Source of the DNA: Saccopteryx bilineata
Lineage: Eukaryota; Chordata; Mammalia; Chiroptera; Emballonuridae
DNA length: 64,000 nucleotides
Reading direction: 5' to 3'
Assembly: GCF_036850765.1 (NCBI RefSeq)
Contig: NC_089492.1
Span: forward strand, 290,072,590-290,136,589
Numbering within the stretch: position 1 is the stretch's first letter; each line of letters opens with the position of its first letter. The translations under genes and the position numbers were made by a program. A model generated the notes under the pieces. The model saw nothing but the letters and a program-made list of their open reading frames with translations, was not told the origin of the DNA and searched no databases. This document shows, piece after piece, positions 8,034-18,935 of the stretch.

Positions 8034-10830
8034 TAACTGTTAGAATAAATTTAGATTGACAGAAAAGTTGCAAAGACAGGCAGAGGGACCCCATTTGAAC
8101 AGCTTGCCTGCGTGTGGACCATGGCTACAACCGATGAACCAACACTGAGGTGTTATTAGTGACTAAATTCCACACATTATTTTGGAATTCACTGGTTTTT
8201 CCCAAATGTCCTTTTTTTTTTCCTTTTCCTTCCCAGGAGCCCACCCAGGACAACATATGACATTTTGTCATTGTGTTTCCTTTGGCTCCACTTGGTGACA
8301 GGGGCTCCGACCTGCCCTGTTTCTGATGAGCTGACAGTTTCGGGGAGGCTGGTCGGGTAGTCGGCAGATGCCCCTCCCCCGGGGTTGTTGGCTGTGCTCT
8401 CACAGTGAGACTGGGTGGCGGGCTCTGAGGAGAAACCCTAGGGCAGGGGTCCCCAAACTTTTTACACAGGGGGCCAGTTCACTGTCCTTCAGACCATTGG
8501 AGGGCCAGACTATAAAAAAAAACTATGAACAAATCCCTATGCACACTGCACATATCTTATTTTAAAGTAAAAAAACAAAACGGGAACAAATACAATATTT
8601 AAAATAAAGAACAAGTAAATTTAAATCAACAAACTGACCAGTATTTCAATGGGAACTATGCTCCTCTCACTGACCACCAATGAAAGAAGTGCCCCTTCCG
8701 GAAGTGCGGCGGGGGCCGGATAAAGGGCCGCATGTGGCTCGCGGGCCATAGTTTGGGGACCCCTGCCCTAGGGTGTTGTGCCCCTCTTCACGTCACACCA
8801 GGGGTTCCTGCTGTCAGTGTGACTCATCACTGTTCATGTGACCTTGGTCACCTGGCGGAGGCTGTCATTCTTCTCTGCTGGAAAGTTACTTCCTCTTCCC
8901 CCTTTTCTACCTTCTTCTCTGGAAGGACATCTCTGTGCTCAGCCTAGATGTAAAGGGCGAGGGGTCATGCTCTATCTCTAGAGAATTATTTGGCATTTCT
9001 CTGTATGGGGAATTAGAGTAATTAGTGTAATTAGAGTAAAAAGATTATATCTTTCTACTCTTCTTACCCATTTATCTATTAATCCAGCCATTTATTTGTA
9101 TCAGTAGGGAACCGTGGATTTTCCTTCTACTTTGGGTTCTGTTTATAAATAGTTCCAGCTGTGGTGGTGGAGAGCTCTTTCCATCCACCCTTGTGTAACT
9201 TGGAGTATGTTCATCATTCTGTCTTTCCAGCCCTTCCTGACGTTCTGACCCTCCAAGATGCTCCAGACTTACCTCGTACATCGTCCTGTCCGGCTCTGCA
9301 ATTGGTGATGTCTCCAAGGAGCCCTGGTTCCTTTTACTGGAGAGTGGTGTTTAGAAACCAAGATCTGCAAGCTGGATGTGCTCACTGCTGCTGAGATGTC
9401 ACTGCTTCTCGGTGCCCTCCCTTGACAGAGCAAGGAAATACATGCACGTGATCTATTGCCTACCTGTCTCTCTAGCTAGGTATTTATGCGTCCATCTATC
9501 ACCTATCTATCTACCTATCTACCCATCATCCCTCTGTCTGTATCTGAACTAAGTTAGACATGGGTTCACCCTGATGTCTCCAGTTCTAACCCAGGACCAC
9601 ATGGATTAGCCCAGCCTCCTCCCCTTGCTCATCTGTAACCTTCCCCCCAACAAGGGGAAACCTGGATCCCACTGTCCTCCAGCCATTGACTTGTTTCTTT
9701 GATTTTAGAATATAGGTAGAAGTGGTTTCAGAATGGAGCGCCAGGACTCCTGCGGGAAGCCACCATTGCCCCATCTCCTTCAGGGAGGCTCTGTCCCCCT
9801 TTGGGTTACAGCTAGATTCTTTTGTCACAGCTCCCATCCCATCCTGGGATCCTCCAACCTCTTAACTGAGCTTTAAAAAAAAAAATTCACCCCTGTGAAG
9901 GTTTACTCTTTGCACTGCAAAATTCTATAGGTTTTGGACAAGTGCACCGTGTTGTGGACGTACCTGGATCATAGAGGATTGGTTCACGGTCCTAAACTGT
10001 CCTCAGTGCTTCACCGATTCACCCTCTCCTTATCTAAGCCTCTGACAACACCTGACCTGTTTCCCACCTCACCTTTGCTTTTTCCAGAAAGTCACAGCAT
10101 TGATATCGTAAAGCATATATAGAGCCTTTTTAGACCGACATTTTTTTTTTCTCGATTAGGAATGTCCACTTAAGGTTCTTCCATATCTTTTCATGGTTTC
10201 ATTGATCATATCTTTTTTACTGCCGAATAGCATTCCATTGTCTGGATGGACCACAGTTTACTTATCCATCCCCTACCGAAGGTCATCTTGGTTGTTCTGA
10301 GTTTTTGGTTATTATAAAAACAAGCTGCTATAAACATTCTTGCGTAGATTTTTGTGTGGACAAGCGTTTAGCCCGATTTGGTAAACCCCAAGCAGCCCGA
10401 CTGCTGGGTCGTAGGGCGAGAGCTTGTATCTTCGTAAGCACCTGACTGTCTTCCCAAGTGGCTGCTGCCCCTTTTGTGGACTCCCACCAGCAGTGGGGGA
10501 GACTCCCGCTGCTCCACGTCCCCACCGGCGCTCGGGGTCATCCAAGTTCCAGATTTTGGCCGTTCTGATAGGGGCGCAGCGGCGACTCATGGGGACGTGT
10601 TTGTAAGCCCGTCCTTACATACTGAGGGTATCTGTGGACCTCATGTACACAGCGCTCCCTCATTGTTGGGCAACACCTTCGTGGAGACGTGGGGAATCTG
10701 GACATCCTGTGAATAGTCTATGTCCCCTCCTATTTGGAGCGGGTCCCGGGTTCTTGCTTTTTTCAACTCACCGTGTATGTGCAAATGTCTCGGCGGAAAA
10801 GCACTCCAGGGAAAACCCAAGAGTGCGTGA
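8034..10830 (-). mobile_element. 3' end of an old L1 (L1M type), antisense, split by a hAT element
   Basis: Read on the plus strand, the order of landmarks matches the reverse complement of L1M 3' UTRs: AATGAACCAACACTG-like sequence, the GTGACCTTGGTCACCTGGC block near 8840, CAAGGAGCCCTGGTTCCTTT near 9314, then GAATAGCATTCCATTGTCTG and TTTTGGCCGTTCTGATAGG further right. The element is non-coding. A hAT transposon occupies 8444-8765. The part at 10380-10600 is unusually rich in CpG for an L1 of this age. Confidence 0.75.
8444..8765. mobile_element. Non-autonomous hAT transposon (family A, copy 1)
   Basis: The 322-bp element begins CAGGGGTCCCCAAACTTTTT and ends in the inverted counterpart GTTTGGGGACCCCTG. 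It is flanked by the 8-bp duplication CCCTAGGG at 8436-8443 and 8766-8773. The AT-rich middle has no open frame of note, so it must have used a transposase from elsewhere. The central TA in the duplication fits the Buster group of hAT elements. It sits inside an old antisense L1 and is closely similar to the copy at 33411. Confidence 0.92.
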
Positions 10831-10839
10831 ATCCGCAGG

Positions 10840-11009
10840 CAACTTACTGTTTGTGCCCTATTACCCAACCCGGTCATGTCTACTCCGTGCGGGAAGTATG
10901 GATCTTTACCTCCTGAGGAGTCCGCCGGCCTCCAGGGCCGTGGACATTTGTTAGCGGGGGAGGGTGACAAATCACCAGCACTAAGTCACAAGGGGACTTC
11001 CTTCATTTT
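10840..11009. other. Short unassigned stretch
   Basis: No feature was recognised between the L1 end and the AT-rich island that follows. Confidence 0.3.
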
Positions 11010-11260
11010 AGAAATGCGGACGGTTGGTTTCTAACTGGCAGGCGGTGGCGGTGGGAGGCAGATGGAGCAGCTCCGACTCGGAGAAAATTTAGCGGGGATG
11101 CCGTGGGCTCCAGGCGGGGAGCCTGAAGGAAAATACATTTGTTTTCTTCTTCTTATTGCATGGGCAGTTTTTCAAAAGGGGCCATTGATTTGAATTTTTT
11201 TTTGAGAGATGAGGCTTTCAACGTTTCTTGCAGCATTTGTCAGTAGCGCAGGAAAGCTCA
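11010..11260. promoter_or_regulatory. Candidate conserved non-coding element
   Basis: A repeat-free block includes GAAAATACATTTGTTTTCTT, CTTATTGCATGG (octamer- or C/EBP-like) and GCCATTGATTTGAAT. The AT-rich texture contrasts with GC-rich flanks. Function is inferred from texture only. Confidence 0.25.
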
Positions 11261-13400
11261 ATTAACAGGACCTCAGTTAACAGGACCCCAGTACCCCCGT
11301 GTGTGTGTGCGTGTGTGCATGCATTTGCAGGCATGCTCACACATTTTTTTTTTGATAACTTTAGAAAACATTTTGGAAAGCGTTGGGCCGGGATGGAGAT
11401 AGATATTTACGGGAAAATTACCAGAGCTCCATTAGAAGATGTGCCCCTTGCGGGGTGATAGAGACAAAGGAAACAGCGCACACCCTGCCAAGGACCCCAT
11501 GGTCCCCAGGAGGCAGGCTGCCTGCTGGGTGGGACAGGGGTGGGGCAACAGCGGGCTGGCTGCAGAGCCGGAGCTCCTGGAAGACCCCACCGGGGCCAGC
11601 ATGGCTCAGCCGCCCCTTGCTGGCACACAAGGCTGGGCGGAAGGCAACCTGCCCATCAGGGAGCTCAGGTTCACACGGGTACATGGCTGAATCGCAACAG
11701 GGGTGACAGGGAGCCGACGGCTCTGCCACTTTAGCGATGCTTTCTCCTGACCTGTTTCCTCCACTGGTCTCCATGACAACACCTGGACCGTCCTGGCCAG
11801 AGCAAGGCATTGCGAGGTCCCAGCTTGCCGGGGTCACACAGCTGGGCAGTGGCAGCTGGGTTCTCAGACTCAGCCCGTCTGTCTTAAGAAGGTTGCTAAT
11901 AATAGCTCTGGCTCCTCCGCAAAGGGGCCGATGTGTTGTGAGAAGTTCTCAGCAGAAGGCGGAAACTTGTAGGAGCTAACATTCCTGAGCTGCGGGTTTT
12001 GGAGACTCGCCCTGGTCACAGCATCCAGCCAGCCACTCAAAAAAACAAAACAAACAAAACAAAAAACATTGATTCAGTTCCAAGGAGGGGACAGGCCGTG
12101 CTCGGTGCTGGCCTTCTACCAGGCAAAACCTGTGCTCGGCCAAAGTCAGGGTCAGTGCCGGGTTGGAGGTGCCCTGGGCCAGAGGACCCACACTGCTTCC
12201 AGCCCCTCTCTCCTAAGGGCATGGCCACACTGGGGCGAGCGGGCAGATTTCAGGGTTTGGGCAAACAGGGGCTCCAGGGGATGGAGGATTGCAGATGCTG
12301 TCAGACCCCTAGACCGCTGGGCTGAATGTTCCTGGGCACCCAAGCCCACGGCCGGACCGGCCTCACACGGAGTGGACGTCTGCTGGCTGCTGGCGAGACC
12401 TGCCTGGCTTGGGCACTTGGGGCTCCATCTCATTGTGAATCTGACCATTAGAGTGTCAGCCAGATGCAACTCTTGTTTCTCTGGCTTTCACCTTGATGAG
12501 GAACGACACATTTATACCAAGTCCCAGCGACGAAGACAGGAACCAGGAGACGCTCCCACGTGCGGTTTCCCATGGGCACCCCAGGCTGTTTCGGGGGTCG
12601 TGCAGGGTTAATCCAACACTGGGGGCGACAGTGAGGCCAGGCTGCAGCTGAGCCAGCAGAGACGACCGGATGGCCGGATCCCACGACCACAGCTACTTTG
12701 TCCTTTGCTCACAAACAGCAGCGGCACGCGGGCAGCTCCTCGCACTGGGGACGCGGTGGCGAGGGAGGCGGTATCGTCCAGGTCTTCTTCACAGCCCGAC
12801 AGCTGAGAGCCGCTACCCTCGGACATGCGAGTCTGTGCCCAGGGGGTATGTGACAGTGTCTGGGGTCACTTCTGGCTATCCTCACTGGGGTGGACAGGGG
12901 CTCTACAGGCGGTGAGTGGAGGTCAGGGATGCTGCTATGCACCCTGTTATTATCAGGCCATCTTCCCCAAACAGGCTGATTTTGCCCCAGATGCTGACAG
13001 AGTTATTGGAAGAAAGAACAGGGGGCTTCTGGCAGAGGCTGCTGAGTCGTGTTGTTTAAATTGGTACTTGAGAGAAAACTGACAGCAGGAAGGAGGGTGT
13101 GTGCGCGTTTGAATCTTGGGGACAGAGGAAGGGAAGGAGAAGGCTGCCCCATGCAGAGCATGTAAGAGGGACAAAGACAGGAGGTGGGGAGGAAGGTCAC
13201 CACGGCTCGGGGGTGGGTAGTGAGAGGAGCCCCGTGTACTAGGACATCCTGGAGGTAGATAGGAGGAGGCCAGTCTATGCGGAGAAATTATTAGTATCTG
13301 CTGAGTGCCCCGGGAAGCCACTATTTGGTTTTAAGCATTGTGATGATGGGCTTAGATTAGAATTTTTTTTTTCCTTGGCTGCTCTGTAGAGAAAGGGTTA
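11261..13400. other. GC-rich sequence, no gene recognised
   Basis: No exon, RNA gene or repeat family is supported. An A-rich AAACA-type simple repeat lies at about 12037-12068. Open frames occur on both strands and contradict each other. The block at 12950-13320 has moderately AT-rich pieces but no recognised motif set. Confidence 0.4.
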
Positions 13401-13401
13401 A

Positions 13402-13797
13402 TATTCCGTTCCTGGGGCTGCCTTAGCAAACACCACTGAAGGGGCGGCTTTAATAACAGAAATCCTTTCTCTCAGGGTCCCAGAGGCCGGAAGTCCGAGA
13501 CCCAGGTGTCGGCAGGGCTGGTTTCTCCTGAGGCCTCTCTCCTTGGCGTGTCGATGATGGTGTTTTCTCCCTGCATCCTCCCATGGTTGTCCCTCTGTGT
13601 GTGTGTCTGTGTGTCCGTGTCCTCATCTCCTTTTCTTATGAGGGCACTAGTCCTACTGGCGTAAGGCCACTTGTATGACCTCATGTGAATCCGATCACCT
13701 CAGCAAAGACCCTAACTCCAAATATGGTCACATACTGAGGTCCTGGGGGTGAGGACTCTAGTTTGTCTTTTTGGGGACACAACTCAACCCATAACAG
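13402..13797 (-). mobile_element. MLT1/MST-type LTR (MaLR), antisense, near full length
   Basis: On the minus strand the element starts with TGTTATGGGTTGAGTTGTGT, the hallmark 5' start of MaLR LTRs, and runs through a TATGACC / AAATATGGTCACAT region to a GGAATATTAACCC end. It is an old solitary LTR with no internal coding sequence. Confidence 0.75.
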
Positions 13798-14334
13798 AAT
13801 TGGCAAGGGACGTATAGGAGGCAGGGAGGGAGACTGGTTGGGTAAAACGATCCTGGTGGGAGAGGAAGGCAGCTGGGACAGGAGGTGTGGGAGTGGAGGG
13901 GGGGTGCAGATGGCTTGGAGGACGTTTGTATTCTGAGGCTAAGGACAGGGTTTGGGGTTACTGGAGTAGGGCCTGGGTTAATTGGACCCAGCTGGGTTTT
14001 CTTAGAGCCGTGGGAAACCACCCCAGACAGGTGGTATCTCAGTTTCTTTGTTGTTAAAATGATACTGGAGGAACCCTGAGAAAAGCCAGCTTCCCCACTG
14101 TGCCTTACACACTTTGTCCTGTTCCCGAGCTCCTAGCTCTCAGCCCCGGGCAGGCATTAAATGTAAATTTATTTGCACTTGATAAAATCATGCATACCGA
14201 CTATAAAACATCGATGACTCAGAAATTACAGAAAAGGATGAATGATCGGACAAAAACCGTTCCTTGGTCATGTACATGGTGACAGGGAATCCCCTTCTAA
14301 TGGTTATTTATTTAACATCTCTCCCAGGGTAGGA
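13798..14334. other. Unassigned, possibly L2-related
   Basis: GGAGGCAGGGAGGGAGACTG and AGATGGCTTGGAGGACG have an L2-like flavour, but divergence prevents a firm call. The rest shows no feature. Confidence 0.3.
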
Positions 14335-14600
14335 TGATTGAATTATGGCAGAAACCTTCTCGGTAACATTAAAATGTCAGCTTGTGCTACCTCATTATCA
14401 TAAAAGTGCTTGTCAGCTAATTGGAAGAGGCATTCCATCAGCCTCACACATTGCATAGCTTTATTCCAGGAGGGTTCCCATTTCTCCTGGTGTTCTGCCG
14501 TCACTGGTGTGAATGGCCTCCGCCTGCCTTTGTCCTTCTCCTGGTCATTCACGGGGTTCTGGCGTCTTCCTGTAACCCCACGTGAAGTCATTGTGAAGTG
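14335..14600. promoter_or_regulatory. Candidate conserved non-coding element
   Basis: A repeat-free AT-rich block has CTCATTATCATAAAAGTGC, GTCAGCTAATTGGAAGAGG (homeodomain core TAATTG) and CACATTGCATAGC (octamer-like). It is one of the clearest enhancer-like textures in the window. A SINE inserted just after its right edge. Confidence 0.4.
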
Positions 14601-14619
14601 GTGGGAGGGGGGATTCTTT

Positions 14620-14828
14620 ATTTTTATTTTATTTATTTATTTTTAGAGAGGAGAGAGAGAGACAGAGGGGGAGAGAGAGGAGAGAGAGACAGAGAGAGAG
14701 AGAAGGGGGGAGGAGCTGGAAGCATCAACTCCCATATGTGCCTTGACCAGGCAAGCCCAGGGTTTCGAACCGGAGACCTCAGCATTTCCAGGTCGACACT
14801 TTATCCACTGCGCCACCACAGGTCAGGC
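14620..14828 (-). mobile_element. tRNA-derived SINE, short type, with target-site duplication
   Basis: The minus strand begins GCCTGACCTGTGGTGGCGCA and continues into GTGGATAAAGTGTCGACCTG and a GGTTCGAAACCC B-box. A CT-rich tract and an A/T-rich tail with TTTTA units follow. The 15-bp duplication GAGGGGGGATTCTTT flanks it at 14605-14619 and 14829-14843. Confidence 0.9.
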
Positions 14829-14843
14829 GAGGGGGGATTCTTT

Positions 14844-15469
14844 TAAAGACAGTGTTGATGTCCATTAAAACCAGCACTAAGGGTATGCCCGTCTTGGCTG
14901 GGACCTTGGTGTGGCTCCCTCCACATGCTCAACCCAGGTGTCCCCATTGTCTGTGAGATCAGGGCAGCCCAGCCCCGGGGTTTGTCTCACTGGGTCCCTG
15001 CCACCAGGGGGGGGACTTGCGGCTGCTGGACCTGGAGCCCCTGACTCTCACACCCTGTGCTCCTGCTGCCCTGTGTGCAGCGGGGCTAGGCCCCCTCCCT
15101 CTGTCTGGTTGCACCCCAGGTTAGAGCCGGCGCAGGTCTCAAGCGTCACAGAAAGGAAGCCTGGTCAGCCCGTGTGATCCAAGAGGCCGTGTATCCATCG
15201 GAATCTGGAAGGTGGACTCACCAACATGGAGTGAAAACGTTGGTGTGCAGGGCTCTCCCATGGGTGCAGCTTCCCTTGGCACTGCGTAGCCCCTGTGTGA
15301 TCAGCCCCATTTCACAGATGTAGGCACAGAGCTGGAGAGGCCACGGATGGAGTGTCCGGCTTGAGCCCGGCAAACTCCTGCCACGCTGCTACTCTGAGTG
15401 ATGGTGGCCTCTGGGGACAGAGATAGCTTCGGGTTCTAGCTGGCTTCGGGTCACACTGCTCACCTGTGA
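14844..15469. other. GC-rich sequence with a MIR-like fragment
   Basis: CCCATTTCACAGATGTAGGC at about 15308 is the conserved MIR core in diverged form (MIR copies read CCCATTTTACAGATGAGGAA). No gene was recognised in the remainder. Confidence 0.45.
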
Positions 15470-15660
15470 CCACACCCACACCCACATACCCACACACACA
15501 CACACCCACGCCCACACGCACCCTCACCCCCCTACATGCACTCACACAACTCACACACTCTCACACACATTTACACTCATGTTAACATGCACACTTACGT
15601 GATGCACACTTTTACATACACTCACATGAACACACTTCTATACACATATGGGCACACACG
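15470..15660 (+). repeat. Degenerate (CA)n / CACACCC repeat
   Basis: Nearly 190 bp of CA-rich units include CCCACAC, ACTCACA and ACACTTAC variants. It is an old, interrupted CA microsatellite. Confidence 0.9.
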
Positions 15661-15990
15661 TCTACACTGCGCATGCGCTCATGCTGGCTCCGGCTCCCGC
15701 TTCGCCCGCCCCCTCCACGTTTCATGAGCCCCCCTCGCAGAGGCGGCCGGCGTGCGCGGTCTTTATCACGCGCAGGATGGACCCTTTGTCATGTTCAGCG
15801 CGGCTGTTTCCCCCAGCCTGCTGCTCCGCTCTTCATTCCAGTCCTGTTCTCTCTCGCTCCACAGACCTCCTCTCTTCTTATTTCTCACTGCCTCGTTCTG
15901 GACGGGTTTCTATTACCGGTGACTGCAAATCGTTTCCAAAGGAACGTGCTGACTCGCACGCGCACGGAGCCGCCGGGCTCTGGTTCCGCC
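15661..15990. other. Small CpG-rich cluster
   Basis: CpG dinucleotides cluster in ACTGCGCATGCGCTCATG, CGGCCGGCGTGCGCGG and TATCACGCGCAGG, and again near 15955-15975. ACTGCGCATGCGC is a good NRF1-type site (GCGCATGCGC). There is no matching open frame or splice donor, so a promoter is only possible. Confidence 0.3.
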
Positions 15991-16379
15991 TGGGGATCCA
16001 GGCTGTGGGAGTCTGAAAATATACTCCTCTGCCCCACCTGCCCCTGGGGGGGGTGTCCCACCATGGCCCACGCAGGCGGGGGCGTCCACGGAGATGCCCC
16101 CGATTCAGTCAGGTGGCCAGGGCGATAGGGTTGCAGCTCCTCCCCGGGTTCCCCGCTCTCCAAGGGCAATCTTTCAACCGTGAGAAAAAGACATTTCCAG
16201 GAACTGTTGTTCTGGTGCCTTCCCGTGGCCTCAGACACAGGGAGACTTTTTCAAGGGTTTGGAAACAGTTTTCCTTCTGCAGAAAAGGGCACGTCTCATA
16301 GCCTCTCTGTGGTCCTGGGGAGAAGTTATTCTTAGAAGAATTCTATATGCCTGGAAATGCCGTGGACCGCAGAACATTC
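15991..16379. other. Unassigned sequence
   Basis: No feature was recognised on either strand. Confidence 0.3.
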
Positions 16380-16500
16380 AGAAGGGCGGGAGGCTATCCT
16401 CCCCCAAATGATTGTCTCTTTGTGTTGAACAAACATATCATTAGTTCTATTTTTAATCAGCAAATGCCGTATTTCTAAATATAACTAGAAAGGGGCCCGC
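16380..16500. promoter_or_regulatory. Candidate conserved non-coding element
   Basis: Repeat-free AT-rich block with GAACAAACATATCATTAG (FOX- and homeodomain-like) and TTTTTAATCAGCAAATGC. Flanks are GC-rich. The assignment is by texture. Confidence 0.3.
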
Positions 16501-17849
16501 TGGCTCTCAGTCCGGGACGAGAGCCCTGGGGCCCTGGTCTTGCCAGCAGGGCATGGCCAGGATCGCGACGGGGGTTGGGGGAGAGGCCCAGGAGCCCCTA
16601 AATGAGGTCTGCACAAGGCCCTGCTTGTTCAGGTACCCGTGAGCTAGAAAGACAAAAATATCTGCACCCCATCCTTCAGTGCTGGGACAGGGACAGGATC
16701 TCCATTCAAAAGGGGCAGAATGGGGACCCTTGGAGCCCACCAGTATGCAGCAGTTCTGACAGCCCACCCTGCCCCACGCAAAGGTGTGACGGGCCTGACA
16801 CTTTTTTTGGGTGGGGGATGTTCTTTGACTAGCCAAGAATCTGCTCTGCCAAGAGAACCCCCCACACCCGGCCCTGTCCACGGGAAGGGGTTTTCCCCAC
16901 CACCCTCCTTAGCAGCATCTGAAGCGGGCCTGGGGGACTGTGCTGTCCTTGAGCAATGAACAGCTTTCTGGCCCTCATCCTGCCGGTAGAAGGTCAGACT
17001 CACTTTGTCACAGGTGCACATGGCCCCACTGTCCACGCACTGGTCCTCATAGCCGTAGTGCTCTCCTGCCATGTCCTGGCTTCCTCAGCTCCCCTTCAGG
17101 AGCCACAGCCACACTTCCCCTGGAGGCGTGGACATCTTCTGTATCTCTGTGCCTTCTCATCACCACGCCTCCCCTGTGCTCAGAGTGAACCACAACGCCC
17201 TGGGACAGCAGGCCACGTGCCGGCACTCTCCACAGGCAACCCTGCTCAGCTGGAAGGATCTGTCTGGTGCCTGTTGGTCAGGCTGTTGCTCGAGTCACCA
17301 AATCCATGAGTTCATCTCTGGAGGTGGCACCCGTCCCCTGACGTGGCCCTTCATAACCTGGCTCAATTGTGGTCAGCCCCTGGGGGTCCACGTTGTTCTC
17401 CAAATGTCTACTTTCCCTCCTTGGGGCTGGGGAGAAGTGAACTCTTCCAGGCCTGTGAGTCCCTAGGTTCGAGGGTCCCCTGCACTCCCTTCACTCATGC
17501 TTTTAACCCAGTCATGTGTCCTGTGATCTCTCCACCTTCTTGTTACACCTTCTCCAGTTCCAACAGCACCCAGCACTAGCGCTATGAGCCTCACTTCCAT
17601 CGCTCCCCTGAGGGCAACAGCTTCACAGGCTACAGAACGTACTTGTCACCGCAAGTGGCGGTGTGACCAAATATCCTGCCACCACATTGCACGGGCCACC
17701 ACCTTCCTAGTCTTTGATGTCAGCTCCCGCAACTCCTGTTGCCCGACCACAAAAGCCAAGGCACACGTTTTGGATTTTTGCTACATGAGCACCGCACCTC
17801 ACTTGTGGGACCAATCTCTGTGTTAGTTAAAACGGGCTTGATTTTGATG
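16501..17849. other. GC-rich sequence, no gene recognised
   Basis: Read on both strands without finding exons or repeats. Open frames at 16507-17579 overlap in several phases and carry no family signature. Confidence 0.4.
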
Positions 17850-18290
17850 AGGTGACAACCAGCTCTGAGCTGTTGTTAGTGGCTCGAACAACAAAGGTTA
17901 GTTTCTCACTCATGTCCCATGTCCACTTTGGGTTGGCTGGGGCTCTGATGTATGCTGTCCTTGCCCCAAGAGGCAGGGTCCAGACCCTTCACAATTTGCA
18001 GTTGGGCCCCAGTGACCCCAGTAAAGGAAGCATGATGTCACACATTCTTTTGTTCTCCTTCTATTGGCCAAAACAAGTCACATGACCATACTTAACATTT
18101 CTCATCCATTGGCCAAAGCAGGTCACTTGACCATACCTAATGTCTTTCATTCCATTGGCCAAAGCAAGTGACGTGACCATATCTAACTCCAGGGAGATTG
18201 GGGAAAACTGATCCTCTGCTCAGAAAGAGAGAACCTGGGTGTTGCTGGATGTGGGGCTATGACTCTAAAGATAGTCATAGGTTTTAAACA
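17850..18290 (-). repeat. Ancient interspersed repeat containing a local triplication
   Basis: AACAACAAAGGTTAGTTTCT, then TTGGGTTGGCTGGGGCTCTG, and later ATTGGCCAAAGCAAGTCAC, are known pieces of a widespread ancient mammalian repeat whose class I do not assign. Orientation is tentative. The last piece, normally present once in the copies I know, occurs three times here. Confidence 0.5.
18061..18187 (+). repeat. Three tandem copies of a ~45-bp unit
   Basis: Units start at 18061, 18106 and 18152. Each has ATTGGCCAAA, then a variable box (GTCACATGACC, GTCACTTGACC, GTGACGTGACC), then ATACCTAA-like sequence. The third unit is shortened at about 36 bp. The invariant ATTGG is an inverted CCAAT box. 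Confidence 0.9.
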
Positions 18291-18809
18291 AACATGATGG
18301 CTCTTCCTTGGTCCTCCCTCCTGCCACCTAGAGACTCAGTTCCTTCAACTGTTTCTCGTGTGATATTCCAGACCCAGTCTCACCCCAGAAGCCTTCCAGG
18401 ATGCTTCTTATCAACATTATGCAACCTCCAATGTTGGACCCAGGCGGCCGACAGAGCTGAGCACCAGGCTGGGTGCGCCTCGTGTCCTGCCCTCACGGCT
18501 TGGGTGGCCGGGTGGCAGGGGCAGAGGGCCCGAATCAGTCACTGCCCCCCTTGGCCCCTCTTGGAGATGCACAGCTGACACGGGCAGCACGGCCTGGGGC
18601 TCTGAGAAGCCCCAGAGGCAAGGTACCTCCTGAATCTGGATTCTGTGGTTTTGTTTACACTGGTGTCTCCCCAACCCCTGAGCCAGGACGGTCCTCTGTG
18701 GGCCCACCCAGGTCTGCAGAGGGGGACGCTGGGCCAGAGGCTCGCCTGCTGGGGGCACACAGCCTTCTGGAGCCTGCACTGCTGCGGACATGGGCTGCTG
18801 GGCACAGGC
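18291..18809. other. GC-rich sequence, no gene recognised
   Basis: Open frames on both strands overlap over the same bases at 18417-18835 and share no family. Nothing else was recognised. Confidence 0.4.
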
Positions 18810-18935
18810 TCCGCGACGCTCTGGCGATTAATCAAAGCAGGCAGCTGTTTATTGTTCTGTGGACTCCAAAGTTAGAGAGATGCTTCCTTAATTATAGTTT
18901 AGAGGTTTCATCCAAATGAATTAGTAGCTGCAGCC
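18810..18935. promoter_or_regulatory. Candidate conserved non-coding element
   Basis: GGCGATTAATCAAAGCAGGC (bicoid-type GATTAATC beside a TCF-like ATCAAAG), CAGCTG E-box, TTTATTGTTCTGTGG (SOX- and RUNX-like) and CTTCCTTAATTATAG occur together in about 100 bp without repeats. The motif density is enhancer-like. Conservation was not tested. Confidence 0.4.
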
